Positions 1 to 8,657 of a stretch of 64,000 bases of DNA are shown in pieces. How positions within the stretch are numbered: position 1 is the stretch's first letter; every line of letters starts with the position of its first letter. The notes beneath the pieces were generated by a model. The model did not search any database. It was not told where the DNA came from and worked only from the letters and a program-made list of their open reading frames with translations. Source of the stretch: Thermovenabulum sp049701175 (GTDB lineage Bacteria > Bacillota > Thermosediminibacteria > Thermosediminibacterales > Thermosediminibacteraceae). The DNA is taken from contig NZ_JBNATW010000010.1 in the NCBI RefSeq assembly GCF_049701175.1, forward strand, positions 12,287 to 76,286, given 5' to 3'. A program made the position numbers and the translations under genes.

Positions 1-231
1 GTAAAGGGAAAATTTTTAATAAACCCGGGCAGTGTGGGAAAACCGAAGCCAGAAATGGGAAAAAAGAGGTTCTGTCCGGATGCTACGTGGATTTACATGG
101 AAATTAATAGAGATGACTTTATTTTTAAAATAATGAAGGTTCCCTATGATTATGAAAAAAGTGCAAGGCTTATTGAAGAAAAGGGTTTGCCCAAGGTTTT
201 TGCAAATCTTGTAAGGGGAATTACAGAATAG
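1..231 (+). CDS. Metallophosphoesterase, C-terminal part (cut by window edge)
   Basis: The reading frame is open from the first base and ends at TAG 229-231, so only the last 76 residues of a larger protein are present. The visible part contains INPGSVGKPK near the start, which is the C-terminal signature of the small YfcE/DUF-type calcineurin-like phosphoesterases. It ends in the family-like stretch with VPYDYEKSARLI and GLPKVFANLV. These enzymes usually hydrolyse phosphodiesters with two metal ions, but the metal-binding motifs lie outside the window. A GTG at position 34 could be read as a start, but homology-like sequence continues upstream of it. The family call is fairly secure; the substrate is unknown. 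Confidence 0.75.
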   Translation, partial: VKGKFLINPGSVGKPKPEMGKKRFCPDATWIYMEINRDDFIFKIMKVPYDYEKSARLIEEKGLPKVFANLVRGITE

Positions 232-244
232 GTAGGGTTGTATT

Positions 245-415
245 ATGAAAATTCTTTCCGAAATGATTGAAAACATTGAGATAATTTTAAACCATGTTCA
301 CGAGGGTATAGTTATTGCCGATAAAGAGGGAAGGGTTTTGTATGTCAATGAAGCAAATGAAAGGATAACCGGGCTTGAAAATAGAAAAATTCTCGGGAAG
401 TATGTTAAAGGATAA
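245..415 (+). pseudogene. PAS-domain remnant of a regulator
   Basis: ATG 245 opens a 56-residue frame that reads like the beginning of a PAS sensor domain (EGIVIADKEGRVLYVNEANE, then ITGLENRKILGK). It stops at TAA 413-415, only about 55 residues into a domain of about 100, and a terminator follows at once. The same arrangement (N-terminal PAS with the phrase GIVIADKEG and a V-N-EANERITG core) opens the sigma-54-dependent activators of Clostridia. I read this as what is left of such a regulator after an internal deletion joined its 5' end to its terminator. An expressed short PAS-like peptide cannot be excluded. The ribosome binding site is weak (GGTAGGG). Confidence 0.55.
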
Positions 416-428
416 GGACAAAATAAAA

Positions 429-460
429 AAAGGTGCCTTAAAAAAGGCGCCTTTTTTATT
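429..460 (+). terminator. Bidirectional intrinsic terminator
   Basis: The hairpin AAAGGTGCC (429-437) / GGCGCCTTT (446-454) has one G-U pair. A T-run follows on the plus strand and an A-run precedes it, so it can end both the PAS remnant and ychF, which converge here. Confidence 0.8.
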
Positions 461-1553
461 AAACATTAAACCTAAAATAAACCACATCTCCGTCCTTCAT
501 AACGTAGTCCTTGCCTTCTATTCTTACAAGGCCTTTTTCTTTTGCCTCATTTTGGCTCTTACATTTTGCCAAATCTTCAAAGGAGATCACTTCTGCCCTT
601 ATAAATCCCCTCTCAAAATCGCTGTGTATTTTTCCTGCAGCTTGAGGGGCTTTAGTGCCCTCTTTTATGGTCCAAGCGCGGACCTCTTTTGGCCCTGCCG
701 TAAAAAAGGTGATGAGTCCTAAAAGTTTGTAAGAAGCTTTAATTAATTTATCCAGTCCTGATTCTTCAAGACCGTATTCCTTTAACAGCTCCTTTTTTTC
801 TTCCTCCTCAAGTTCTGCAAATTCTGCTTCAATTTTAGCACAAATTGGAATTACTTCTGCATTTTCTTTTTTAGCATATTCTTTTACCTTTTTTAAAAGC
901 TCGCCTTCTTTTTTCAAAAGTAGGTCTTCTTCAGAAATGTTTGCAACATAAATTACCGGTTTGGAAGTGAGGAGAAAATACTGCCTTACAATTTGCTTTT
1001 CTTCTTCAGAAAGATCCATAGCCCGAACGGGAATTCCCTTTTCAAGGTTTTCTTTTATTCTTTCGAGAAGTGCAACTTCTTCAATGTACTGCTTTTCGCC
1101 GGATTTTGCCTGTTTTTTTGCTTTTTCGAGGCGTTTCTCTAAGGTCTCCATATCGGCAAATATTAGTTCAAAATTGATGGTCTCAATATCCCTGATAGGG
1201 TCTACCCTTCCGTCCACATGTACGACGTTTGGGTCTTCAAAACACCTTACCACATGGGCTATGGCATCTACTTCTCGGATGTGGGATAAAAATTTATTTC
1301 CAAGCCCTTCTCCTTTGCTTGCACCTCTTACAAGCCCAGCTATATCTACGAATTTAATTACTGCGGGGGTAACTTTTGCCGGATTTTCCATTTTGGCCAA
1401 AAATTCAAGCCTTTCGTCGGGGACCGATACAACCCCCACGTTTGGTTCTATGGTGCAAAAGGGGTAATTTGCGCATTCCGCGCCGGCTTTGGTAATAGCA
1501 TTAAAAAGGGTGCTTTTACCTACATTTGGAAGACCAACAATCCCGATTTCCAT
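459..1553 (-). CDS. ychF: Redox-regulated ATPase YchF (OLA1 family)
   Basis: A 364-residue cytosolic P-loop NTPase of the Obg/YchF branch, full length for the family. The P-loop GLPNVGKST is at residues 7-15 and the switch II/G3 region DIAGLVRGASKGEGLGN at about 70-86. The base-recognition motif is NISE, not NKxD, which in this family goes with ATP instead of GTP. A coiled-coil insertion lies at about residues 130-180, and a C-terminal TGS-like domain starts around residue 280 (FFTAGPKEVRAWT). YchF binds ribosomes and is linked to stress responses; its precise role is not settled. AAAGGAG about 10 nt upstream supports the ATG at 1553. The gene stands alone, converging on the PAS remnant. Confidence 0.97.
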   Translation of the reverse strand: MEIGIVGLPNVGKSTLFNAITKAGAECANYPFCTIEPNVGVVSVPDERLEFLAKMENPAKVTPAVIKFVDIAGLVRGASKGEGLGNKFLSHIREVDAIAHVVRCFEDPNVVHVDGRVDPIRDIETINFELIFADMETLEKRLEKAKKQAKSGEKQYIEEVALLERIKENLEKGIPVRAMDLSEEEKQIVRQYFLLTSKPVIYVANISEEDLLLKKEGELLKKVKEYAKKENAEVIPICAKIEAEFAELEEEEKKELLKEYGLEESGLDKLIKASYKLLGLITFFTAGPKEVRAWTIKEGTKAPQAAGKIHSDFERGFIRAEVISFEDLAKCKSQNEAKEKGLVRIEGKDYVMKDGDVVYFRFNV

Positions 1554-1750
1554 TAGAAATTTACTCCTTTCAAAGGTTGTAACACAAAAAGTATTATATA
1601 AAAAGCTCGGCTGTTTGTAAATTGAATTTAATTTTTTTAGCTAAGGTTTATATAAAAAGATATTTGCATTAAAATATAGTAAAATATAGTTAACTATGTG
1701 TAACTTAGAAAGACCAGTATTAATATTTTTTGTAAATAAGGGGGTCTATC

Positions 1751-2548
1751 ATGAAATACAGGCTCATAGTAACGGATTTGGATGGGACGCTGCTTGATGA
1801 AAAAAAGAATATTCCTGATGAAAATATAAAGGCAATAGAGAGGTACAGGCAAAAAGGGGGGCTTTTTACAATTGCTACGGGAAGAGGAGAAAAAGGAGCA
1901 ATTCCTTACATTAAAAAATTGAATATAGATATTCCTGCTATATTGTTTAACGGTGGAGAGCTTTACGACCCCGTGAAGGGATGTATATATTCGGTGTATC
2001 TTGATAGGAAGATATATGATATTGTTTTGGATAATTTTAAAGATAACCCTGATGTGGGAATTGTAGTCCATTTTCACGACAAGGTTTTTATTTCTGAAAA
2101 AAAGCCTGTCCATGATTTATATTTTGAAGTTCAGGGGATAGTTTGTGACTGGGTTGAGAATCTAGAGGATATAAAAAAGGCAAACAAGGTGCTTCTCGTT
2201 GGCGATGTAGAAAAGACCAAAAAGGAGATTGCAAAAATAGAAGAAAGATTTGGCATAAATATTAATGCGGTACAAAGCGACAAATACTATTTTGAAATTC
2301 TTCCGGAAAAGGTCTCAAAGGGGGAGGGTTTGATAAAACTTTGCGAGTATCTAAACATACCTCTAACCAGTGCGTGTGCGGTAGGAGATAATTTTAACGA
2401 TATTTCTTTGATAAAAGCAGCCGGGCTCGGAGTAGCTGTGGAAAATGCAGAAGAAACTCTGAAGAAAAAAGCCAGGTTCATTACGAAGAGAAACGATCAG
2501 GGGGGTGTAGCTTTCTTGATTGAAAATATACTATTAGGATGTATTTAA
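1751..2548 (+). CDS. Cof-type HAD-IIB family hydrolase
   Basis: A 265-residue haloacid-dehalogenase phosphatase. Motif I is DLDGT at residues 9-13 (nucleophile Asp9, acid/base Asp11). Motif II is in TIATGRG at about 41-47. The C-terminal motif IV is GDNFNDISLIKAAG at about 213-226, followed by GVAVENA, typical of the Cof/IIB subgroup with an alpha/beta cap between motifs II and III. Members dephosphorylate sugar phosphates or nucleotide and cofactor phosphates with loose specificity, so no substrate is assigned. The ATG at 1751 follows GGGGGT. The lipoprotein gene starts 20 bp downstream, so the two are probably co-transcribed. Confidence 0.92.
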   Translation: MKYRLIVTDLDGTLLDEKKNIPDENIKAIERYRQKGGLFTIATGRGEKGAIPYIKKLNIDIPAILFNGGELYDPVKGCIYSVYLDRKIYDIVLDNFKDNPDVGIVVHFHDKVFISEKKPVHDLYFEVQGIVCDWVENLEDIKKANKVLLVGDVEKTKKEIAKIEERFGININAVQSDKYYFEILPEKVSKGEGLIKLCEYLNIPLTSACAVGDNFNDISLIKAAGLGVAVENAEETLKKKARFITKRNDQGGVAFLIENILLGCI

Positions 2549-2568
2549 AAATTTAGGAGGAGAAGGTA

Positions 2569-4173
2569 ATGTTATTTAAAATTTTAAGGACGAAAAAATT
2601 TCTTTTTATTGTGTGTTGGTGTTTAACCCTCTTATTCCTTTCATCTTGCAGCCTTATAAAATCTCAAAAAGAGCCTTCCCAAAATCAACAGAATACCGAG
2701 CCAAGTACCCCACCGGGTGAAAAGGACGACGTGATAATTCACGGGGTGGAACTGAGCAACCTGAAGCTTTTACGGTACGAAAATCCTTTGATGAACAATG
2801 CTTCTTATATTGAAGCTACAGTCAATAAGGGGTATATTCACTTTTTTACGTATTATCTTACCGATTCTTTTGCCTCTTCGGATAATAATTATTTCCCTAT
2901 AGTAGCAGAGGATCCCGATAACGGCATAAAACTTTTTTTAGTCTCAAAGGATTTAAGATCGGTATTTACTGTTGACAGCATTAACAAGGATTTAGCTCAG
3001 CAGGGGTATCTTTTTTATATTTTGGGATGGAAAGATGATACGCTTTACTATATGAAAGCAGAAGGGGAGGAAAAAGAAAAAGGATTTTCCTTTTATAGCT
3101 TTAATACCCAAAATAAAAACAGCAAAAAACTTGCGTTCTTAAATCTGGAAAATCTTTATGTGGGCAACTTTAAGTTTGTACCCGAGAAAAATAGAGTGAT
3201 ATTATTTGTACCGGGAAAATTTTTGCAAATAAAGCTTGATAATGGGAATATTTCTCTTTTAAAATCTGGGCTGCCTTCTTACGATGGCCTTTTTTATTCG
3301 AGGATTTCGCCGGATGGAAGGTTTATCGCTTACAGCTACTTGGAGCCGGAAAGACGCGGAATATACGTTTTTGATGTGGAAAATAAAAAAGAGCAAAGGG
3401 TTGCTATATCAAAGGATGCGGACTATTTCATGCCCCAATGGTCTTATGATGGCAGGTATTTAGCTTTTTATTTTCTAAAAAAGAATGAAAAAGGGGAACT
3501 TGAATTTGTAGAAGGAGAAGATGGGCCTTATCCAATTGGGGATGGCATTAAAGTGGTGGATTTAAAAGAGAATGAACAATTTGATGTAACCCTCGAAGAC
3601 GAAAAGGGCAAAAAAAGGATTGGATATTTTTATTTTAACAAAGACTCAAATTTCTTATTATTTACGGGTATTTCCTTGGAAAACGCTGGAAAACTGAGGG
3701 AATTCAGCATAAAGTTTGATATGGAAAACATGATTAATATTCCCTTTGAGGGCTTATGGTTCTTTGATTTAAATGAAAAAACGTCAAAAAAAATTTCTGG
3801 TGAAAAAAGACTGGGATTTTATCCTTCAGCTGTGATTTCAAAAAACGAGTATTACTATTTTGATTCTTACGGCCAGGGTTGGCAAGAATTAAGGTATTTT
3901 GAAAACGGTTCGGAAAAAGAGGTTTTTGGCAAAGATTATAGCTTTATGTCCGGAAGGTATTACACTCTGCCATTTATAAAAGACAAATTGATTCTTTCAG
4001 GGATTAATAAAGATGGTGAAATAAACGTTTTTGAAATTTATAAAGGAAAAGCACGGGAAATTTTTAAAGTAAAGGGGATACTCAGGGATTATTATGTTGC
4101 GGATGGCAATATTATAGTATTTATGAACACTCCGGAAGACCAAGAAAAGCTGATTGTAATTCCTTTAAACTAA
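2569..4173 (+). CDS. Lipoprotein with TolB/PD40-type beta-propeller repeats
   Basis: A 534-residue exported protein. The N-terminus has a basic start, a hydrophobic core and the lipobox LSSC with Cys27 as the lipidation site. A Pro/Gln/Ser-rich linker follows. The middle contains at least two PD40/WD40-like blades: ISPDGRFIAYS with an IYVFDVENKK strand at about 245-285, and WSYDGRYLAFYF at about 290-305. Propellers of this kind bind ligands or partner proteins on the outer face of the membrane; no catalytic motif is visible. AGGAGGAGAAGGTA lies just ahead of the ATG. It converges on the pseudouridine synthase gene with only 5 bp between stop codons. The specific function is unknown. Confidence 0.8.
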   Translation: MLFKILRTKKFLFIVCWCLTLLFLSSCSLIKSQKEPSQNQQNTEPSTPPGEKDDVIIHGVELSNLKLLRYENPLMNNASYIEATVNKGYIHFFTYYLTDSFASSDNNYFPIVAEDPDNGIKLFLVSKDLRSVFTVDSINKDLAQQGYLFYILGWKDDTLYYMKAEGEEKEKGFSFYSFNTQNKNSKKLAFLNLENLYVGNFKFVPEKNRVILFVPGKFLQIKLDNGNISLLKSGLPSYDGLFYSRISPDGRFIAYSYLEPERRGIYVFDVENKKEQRVAISKDADYFMPQWSYDGRYLAFYFLKKNEKGELEFVEGEDGPYPIGDGIKVVDLKENEQFDVTLEDEKGKKRIGYFYFNKDSNFLLFTGISLENAGKLREFSIKFDMENMINIPFEGLWFFDLNEKTSKKISGEKRLGFYPSAVISKNEYYYFDSYGQGWQELRYFENGSEKEVFGKDYSFMSGRYYTLPFIKDKLILSGINKDGEINVFEIYKGKAREIFKVKGILRDYYVADGNIIVFMNTPEDQEKLIVIPLN

Positions 4174-4178
4174 TGAAA

Positions 4179-4904
4179 TCAATCTACATTTTCCTTCAAT
4201 ATTTTTAATTCTTCATCCGTTAATTCTCTCCATTCGCCTGGGGAAAGGGTCGAATCGAGCTTTAAAGCCCCTATTGCTGTTCTTTTTAAATAAACGACCC
4301 TTTTCCCCAAGGCCTCAAACATTCTCTTGATCTGGTGAAATTTTCCTTCGCTTATTTTAACCTTAGCCTTAGATACCTTATTGCTTTCAATAATAGTAAG
4401 TTCAGCAGGTTGGGTCTTAAAATCCTCCAATTGAATGCCTTTTTCAAAGGCTAAAATGTCTTCTTGGGTCAAGTAGCCTTCCACTTCAACGTAGTACTCT
4501 TTGAATACCTTGCTTTTCGGGGACAGAAGCTTGTGAGCAAGCATTCCGTCGTCGGTAAGAAGTATTAATCCTTCTGCATCTTTATCAAGTCTTCCCACAG
4601 GGAAAAGGTTTCGGTGGGAATATTCTCCTTCCAAAAGGTCAACCACCGTTTTGTCTTTTTTGTCATAGGTTGCACAAATTACTCCTTTTGGCTTATTGAG
4701 CATGATGTAAATATTTCTTTTAAAGACTAAAGTTTCCCCAAAAACCAATATTTCATCTACTTCGGGTAAAACGTGATAACCGGCGTCTTTTATAACCTCG
4801 CCGTTTACCATAACTTCTCCTTCCTTTATTATTTTTTTTACATCCTTTCTCGTCCCAAAACCGCACATGGAGAGAATTTTATCAATCCTTTCTTTTTTTT
4901 CCAT
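4179..4904 (-). CDS. rsuA: RsuA/RluB-family rRNA pseudouridine synthase
   Basis: A 241-residue enzyme with an S4 RNA-binding domain (residues 1-60) and a pseudouridine synthase domain. The catalytic motif GRLDKDAEGL contains the nucleophile Asp107. The C-terminal EGKFHQIKRMFEALG matches RsuA-type enzymes, which modify a uridine of 16S rRNA; RluB-type action on 23S rRNA cannot be excluded from sequence alone. An in-frame ATG at 4937 exists, but AAAAGGGG sits just ahead of the ATG at 4904 and nothing suitable precedes 4937, so the shorter form is preferred. The gene is downstream of the unknown protein gene at 5003-5431 on the same strand, separated by a terminator. Confidence 0.88.
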   Translation of the reverse strand: MEKKERIDKILSMCGFGTRKDVKKIIKEGEVMVNGEVIKDAGYHVLPEVDEILVFGETLVFKRNIYIMLNKPKGVICATYDKKDKTVVDLLEGEYSHRNLFPVGRLDKDAEGLILLTDDGMLAHKLLSPKSKVFKEYYVEVEGYLTQEDILAFEKGIQLEDFKTQPAELTIIESNKVSKAKVKISEGKFHQIKRMFEALGKRVVYLKRTAIGALKLDSTLSPGEWRELTDEELKILKENVD

Positions 4905-4970
4905 AAATAAAACCCCTTTTAATATTTTTTTTGCCATTTTATATTATCATCTTTTTTTATTTTTTTAAAT

Positions 4971-4996
4971 AAAAAAAGAGGTTGAGAACCAACCTC
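4971..4996 (-). terminator. Intrinsic terminator after the 142-residue protein gene
   Basis: A perfect 7-bp stem GAGGTTG (4978-4984) / CAACCTC (4990-4996) with a 5-nt loop. On the minus strand it is followed by seven U residues (4971-4977). Confidence 0.8.
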
Positions 4997-5002
4997 AAAA
5001 AA

Positions 5003-5431
5003 TCACTTATCATTTAATACTTGAACCAAAGTATTTGCTATAATCTGTCGAAATTCTTCTGTGTTTAATAAATTTAAAAACATTGGGGCAAAAAGATTTT
5101 TTCCTTGAAGGAAGGTATTTTTGACTTCATAATTTTCATTGGTTTCAAGCAGTTTTTCCCTTACCTTACTCGATACATAAGCCATGCTATCAAGAAATGT
5201 TTTAAGAACATCCAGGGAGTTTGCAGCGGTTTTTAAAGAATTTTCCATTTTACCTGTTACGATGGTATGACGGAGCAATTTTTTGCTCAGGATTAAAAAA
5301 TTTTCGTCATCCTTATTTTTTTCTTCTGCTTCTGTAGGTTTTTCGAACACTTCAACGTTAATATTTCCGGACGTTTCGTGAATATCTATATTTCTTTCTA
5401 CCTCACTTTTTATTTCCTTTTCATCGGACAT
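5003..5431 (-). CDS. Hypothetical protein
   Basis: A 142-residue protein with no recognised domain. It has an acidic, probably disordered N-terminal third (many Glu, Asp and Lys, with KPTEAEEKNKDDE) and a helical C-terminal part. There is no signal peptide or membrane segment. The ATG at 5431 is chosen because GAGGGGG lies 5 nt upstream; a longer in-frame ATG at 5482 has no such site. The gene is divergent from the subtilisin gene and has its own terminator, so it is likely a single-gene unit. The function cannot be inferred. Confidence 0.65.
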   Translation of the reverse strand: MSDEKEIKSEVERNIDIHETSGNINVEVFEKPTEAEEKNKDDENFLILSKKLLRHTIVTGKMENSLKTAANSLDVLKTFLDSMAYVSSKVREKLLETNENYEVKNTFLQGKNLFAPMFLNLLNTEEFRQIIANTLVQVLNDK

Positions 5432-5691
5432 TTTTATCCCCCTCGCATTATATATTATCAATTTTATAATATGCCTTAGCACATAAATATGTTAGGGTGA
5501 ATATTTTAATATTATAAGTCTTTAACGAGGGGTAGCGTCAAACAAAAATATGAAGATTCCCTAAAAATTGGTAATCACAGGTAGTAGCTGTCAAAAACAG
5601 AAAGCAAAAATAGCAGATAGACGTAGTTATTGAAAATAATTACTGAGTTTTAATGGGAAAAAAGGCATACTTCACAATTGGGGGAGGGAAA

Positions 5692-6777
5692 ATGAAAGAC
5701 AGCAGTTCTTACGCAAATAAAATAATAATTTTCAAAAAGGATACAACGCCTTTGCAAAGATTTGAAATATATAAAAAGTACGGATTAAGCGTAGGAAAAA
5801 ACTTTAAAAGATTAAAAGTGGCACTTTGCTATGCAAAAGAAGCGGAAATTTTCGGGTTATTGAACGAAGAACCTTGGATTGAAGCTATAGAAGAGGACAT
5901 AAATTTTGAACTTCAAGTTATACCGGATTCCATAAAAGCCTATTCTTTAAGGGGTCAGGAAATTCCATGGGGTGTTAAAAAATTAAAAGCCCCCGAATGC
6001 TGGGATGATTTTTGCGGTGACATGGTAAAAGTGGGTGTTATAGATACAGGAGTGGATACTGAGCATCCCGATTTGCGGGAGAATATTAAAGAGGTTTATG
6101 GCGCGTTTAAAAAAAATATGATCGAAGACGATAACGGGCATGGTTCCCATGTAAGCGGAATAATTGCAGCTATAAATAACGATATAGGTGTTGTAGGGGT
6201 GGCTCCCTGCGCAAAAATTTTTTCGGTAAAAGCCTTCGACAAAAACGGGAACGGACAGCTTTCGGGGATTTTGGAAGCCTTTGAGTGGTGTATAAATTCC
6301 AAGGTGGATGTAATAAATATGAGCTTTGGTATACCTAACGAAAGCTTAGCATTAAAGAGGGCAATTAAAGAGGCATATAAGGAAAACATTGTGCTTGTAG
6401 CTGCTGCCGGGAATTCGGGACAGAAAGACAGCGTGCTTTTTCCTGCTAAATACGAAGAGGTTATTGCAGTTACCGCATGTGATAAGAGAGGAAAATTTGC
6501 TAAATTTTCAAGTCAGGGAAGGGAAGTGGACTTTATAGCACCGGGTGTCGATATATTATCCTGTTATTACAATGGTAGTTACAGCTTAATGAGCGGGACT
6601 TCTATGGCCTGCCCCCATGTATCGGGAGCTGTGGCTTTAATATTGAGTAAAAAACATTTAAAGCCATCTGAGGTGAAAGAAGTCCTTTCAAACTCTGCAA
6701 GGGATTTAGGATATCCCCGGGAAAAACAGGGAGCAGGTTTTATAGATGTAAAAAGGGCTTTATCAATATTAGATTAG
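5692..6777 (+). CDS. S8 family serine peptidase (subtilisin-like, no signal peptide)
   Basis: A 361-residue subtilase. The catalytic triad is visible: Asp118 in VIDTGVD, His150 in NGHGSHVSG and Ser304 in GTSMACPHVSG, with the oxyanion Asn in AAAGNSG. Residues 1-85 resemble an inhibitor I9-type propeptide (NKIIIFKKD, then a hydrophobic KVALCYAKEAEI strand). No signal peptide is seen, so it resembles intracellular or leaderless subtilases, although propeptide removal suggests self-processing. The ATG at 5692 follows GGGGGAGGG; an upstream in-frame ATG at 5653 lacks a site. A 101-residue protein follows after 10 bp, probably in the same transcript. Confidence 0.93.
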   Translation: MKDSSSYANKIIIFKKDTTPLQRFEIYKKYGLSVGKNFKRLKVALCYAKEAEIFGLLNEEPWIEAIEEDINFELQVIPDSIKAYSLRGQEIPWGVKKLKAPECWDDFCGDMVKVGVIDTGVDTEHPDLRENIKEVYGAFKKNMIEDDNGHGSHVSGIIAAINNDIGVVGVAPCAKIFSVKAFDKNGNGQLSGILEAFEWCINSKVDVINMSFGIPNESLALKRAIKEAYKENIVLVAAAGNSGQKDSVLFPAKYEEVIAVTACDKRGKFAKFSSQGREVDFIAPGVDILSCYYNGSYSLMSGTSMACPHVSGAVALILSKKHLKPSEVKEVLSNSARDLGYPREKQGAGFIDVKRALSILD

Positions 6778-6787
6778 GAGGGATTTT

Positions 6788-7093
6788 ATGAATTTCGAAG
6801 AACTGCAAAAAATTCTTGCATCAACGGGCTTAGATGCTGAGGCAATTTCAAAAGCCATGTCAAATTTCGGTATTACTCCCAATAATATGGAAAAAGCGCA
6901 GGAATTGCTGGAGCAATTCGGCATAAAAGATATTGACCAAGAAAGTATTGAAAATATGGTGAAATCCTTTGCCGAAATTTTACCGTCGGAAATAAAAAAA
7001 CAGGTTTGCCAATTAGCTTTTGAGTTTGAAAAACTCTACCCCGATATGCCTATACCCGAAGAAATGAAAAAAATGCTCGAAAGCTGGAATTAA
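6788..7093 (+). CDS. Hypothetical protein downstream of the subtilisin
   Basis: A 101-residue soluble acidic protein, all helical by composition, with Asn/Met/Glu-rich segments such as AISKAMSNFGITPNNMEKA. No known domain is recognised and there is no export signal. It begins with ATG 6788 after GGAGGG and lies 10 bp behind the S8 peptidase, ending at the 7106-7130 hairpin. Co-transcription suggests a peptidase partner, inhibitor or substrate, but nothing in the sequence proves it. Confidence 0.7.
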   Translation: MNFEELQKILASTGLDAEAISKAMSNFGITPNNMEKAQELLEQFGIKDIDQESIENMVKSFAEILPSEIKKQVCQLAFEFEKLYPDMPIPEEMKKMLESWN

Positions 7094-7105
7094 CAAAATT
7101 AATAG

Positions 7106-7130
7106 AGCCCTGGCCTATTGAGCCAGGGCT
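7106..7130 (+). terminator. Hairpin, probable terminator of the subtilisin operon
   Basis: A perfect 9-bp stem AGCCCTGGC / GCCAGGGCT with a 7-nt loop, 12 bp after the stop codon at 7093. The T-tract on either strand is poor, so termination efficiency is uncertain. It may also serve the converging small ORF at 7146-7259. Confidence 0.6.
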
Positions 7131-7145
7131 TCATTTATGCATTAA

Positions 7146-7259
7146 TTATAAAATGTTAAAGAAACAACAGCAGCAGAGGAAGCAAATTAATATTATGAAT
7201 ATGAGCAAGCAGATCCACCACCACCAATTGCAAGAACCGCTCCTGGTGATTTCTGTCAT
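7146..7259 (-). CDS. Small Trp/Cys-rich single-span membrane peptide
   Basis: A 37-codon frame that would be missed by usual length cut-offs. It starts at ATG 7259 on the minus strand, with AGGGGG about 10 nt upstream, and stops at TAA 7148-7146. The peptide has a short polar N-terminus (MTEITRSGSCN), four consecutive Trp (residues 12-15), a hydrophobic stretch of about 13 residues, four consecutive Cys (29-32) and FFNIL at the C-terminus. The layout (short polar head, one membrane span) recalls the tiny YjcZ-type sporulation membrane peptides of Firmicutes, but the WWWW and CCCC blocks are not theirs. I do not recognise the family. Confidence 0.5.
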   Translation of the reverse strand: MTEITRSGSCNWWWWICLLIFIILICFLCCCCFFNIL

Positions 7260-7333
7260 TATGGTTTACCCCCTTTTTGTGTTATTCTAATTTTATAATA
7301 TGCGATAAGGGGGAAAGTGTGAAATTTTAGTGT

Positions 7334-8557
7334 TTATTCTTTATAATAGAAAAAGGCTTTTTCTAAATTATTCTTTTTTAAGTTTATTCCCAAATATTTT
7401 GTTGCCGTTTCGGGTATAATATATGCCTTGCCATTTTTAACAATCAGGTTTATTTTATGATTTAATGGAGAACCGTTTAGAACTGCAAATCCATCGGGAT
7501 GATATATATTTAAGGTATTATCACCTTTTTTTAGTATAATGCTTTTATTTTGAGTGTCCCATATAGTTTCTACGCCCAGAGGAGCAAAAAAAGCTTTGGC
7601 GGCAACAAAGTTTGCATTTCCTTTTGAAAAGGATTCTATTATATAGGACTTTATTTGTTCCTTTTCATTGATAATTAACCGGGCTACATTGGGGTAACGG
7701 GGTATTATATTAATATTTTTAATACTTCCCTTTAACATGGCTGAAAAAATTTCCTTTGATGTATTTGGGGACACTATAATCCTTTTGAGTAAAAAAGGAT
7801 CGGAGCTCTTGTAAATCGTGCCATCTTTAAGGTTGACGGTGAATCCGAGTTTATAATATTTTTTGGAAATTTCTAATGCGATTTTATTGTAATGACCGTA
7901 AGGAAAGGCGATAGCTCTCGGCTTAGGAAGGCCTATTTCTTCAAAAACTCCGTTTAATTCTTCAAAATCTTTAGCGATTTCTTCCTTGCTACTTAAGGTA
8001 AGAATGGATTTTTTATCAACTAATCTATGCATGTTAAAAGTATGAGAACCAAATTCGAAGACTCCGCTTTTTTGCATCTCTAAGATTTGTTTAACATTTA
8101 AATGTTTAAACTTAGTTATTACTTTTGAGTTTTCATCCTTTTTTATGCTGGAACCTATTAAAAAAACAACCGCTTTAAAACCGTATTTTTTTAATATTGG
8201 ATATGCGATTTTGTATACTGATTCGTAACCATCGTCAAAGGTTATTAATACCGTTTTTTCTGGTAAGGGTATTTTATTGTAAAGATATTCTTCGATTTCA
8301 GATAAAGATGCGGTATGGTAGTCGTTCTCAAAAAGGTATTTCATCTGGGATTCGAATTCTTCTTTTGTTATTATTGCTTTTGTGGTGGAAAAATTTAACA
8401 AGGGTTCATCGGTGATATGATGATAACAAAGCACTGTGACGTGAGAGGGTGAATTTGTCAGTTCTATAATGGGAAACACGGTGGTAATAAGGGAAGACAT
8501 ATATAAAGATAAAATAAAAACATTAGAGATTATTAATTTAAACAGTCTTTTTTTCAT
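7334..8557 (-). CDS. Membrane-anchored polysaccharide deacetylase (CE4) with copper amine oxidase N-like domain
   Basis: A 407-residue protein with an N-terminal signal anchor (about residues 5-30). The NodB/CE4 deacetylase domain has the TFDDGY motif (Asp108, Asp109) and metal-binding His172 and His177 in SHTFNMH, an H-X4-H spacing like PgaB/IcaB-type enzymes. IAFPYGHYN follows. The last 90 residues look like the copper amine oxidase N-terminal domain common in Clostridial surface proteins (FFAPLGVETIWDTQNKSI, then KNGKAYIIPETATKYLG). It probably removes acetyl groups from a cell-wall or exopolysaccharide sugar. GGAGG 7 nt before ATG 8557 fixes the start; the longer frame to 8641 has no ribosome site. 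Confidence 0.88.
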   Translation of the reverse strand: MKKRLFKLIISNVFILSLYMSSLITTVFPIIELTNSPSHVTVLCYHHITDEPLLNFSTTKAIITKEEFESQMKYLFENDYHTASLSEIEEYLYNKIPLPEKTVLITFDDGYESVYKIAYPILKKYGFKAVVFLIGSSIKKDENSKVITKFKHLNVKQILEMQKSGVFEFGSHTFNMHRLVDKKSILTLSSKEEIAKDFEELNGVFEEIGLPKPRAIAFPYGHYNKIALEISKKYYKLGFTVNLKDGTIYKSSDPFLLKRIIVSPNTSKEIFSAMLKGSIKNINIIPRYPNVARLIINEKEQIKSYIIESFSKGNANFVAAKAFFAPLGVETIWDTQNKSIILKKGDNTLNIYHPDGFAVLNGSPLNHKINLIVKNGKAYIIPETATKYLGINLKKNNLEKAFFYYKE

Positions 8558-8657
8558 TTCATTTCCTCCAAAGGAGTAAGTTTTAATGATATAATTTGCT
8601 ATATAAATAGTTTTAAATATAATATATATTAAGTATATCATACGTAACTTTGTGCCT

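Noticed and set aside
961..1467. 168-codon plus-strand frame inside ychF
   Set aside because: It is a shadow of a highly conserved gene, with Ser/Thr-rich low-complexity translation and no ribosome site.
5483..5691. Riboswitch or other structured RNA upstream of the subtilisin gene
   Set aside because: Only short local hairpins (for example CTGT-CAAAA-ACAG) are visible and they are not arranged around the start codon.
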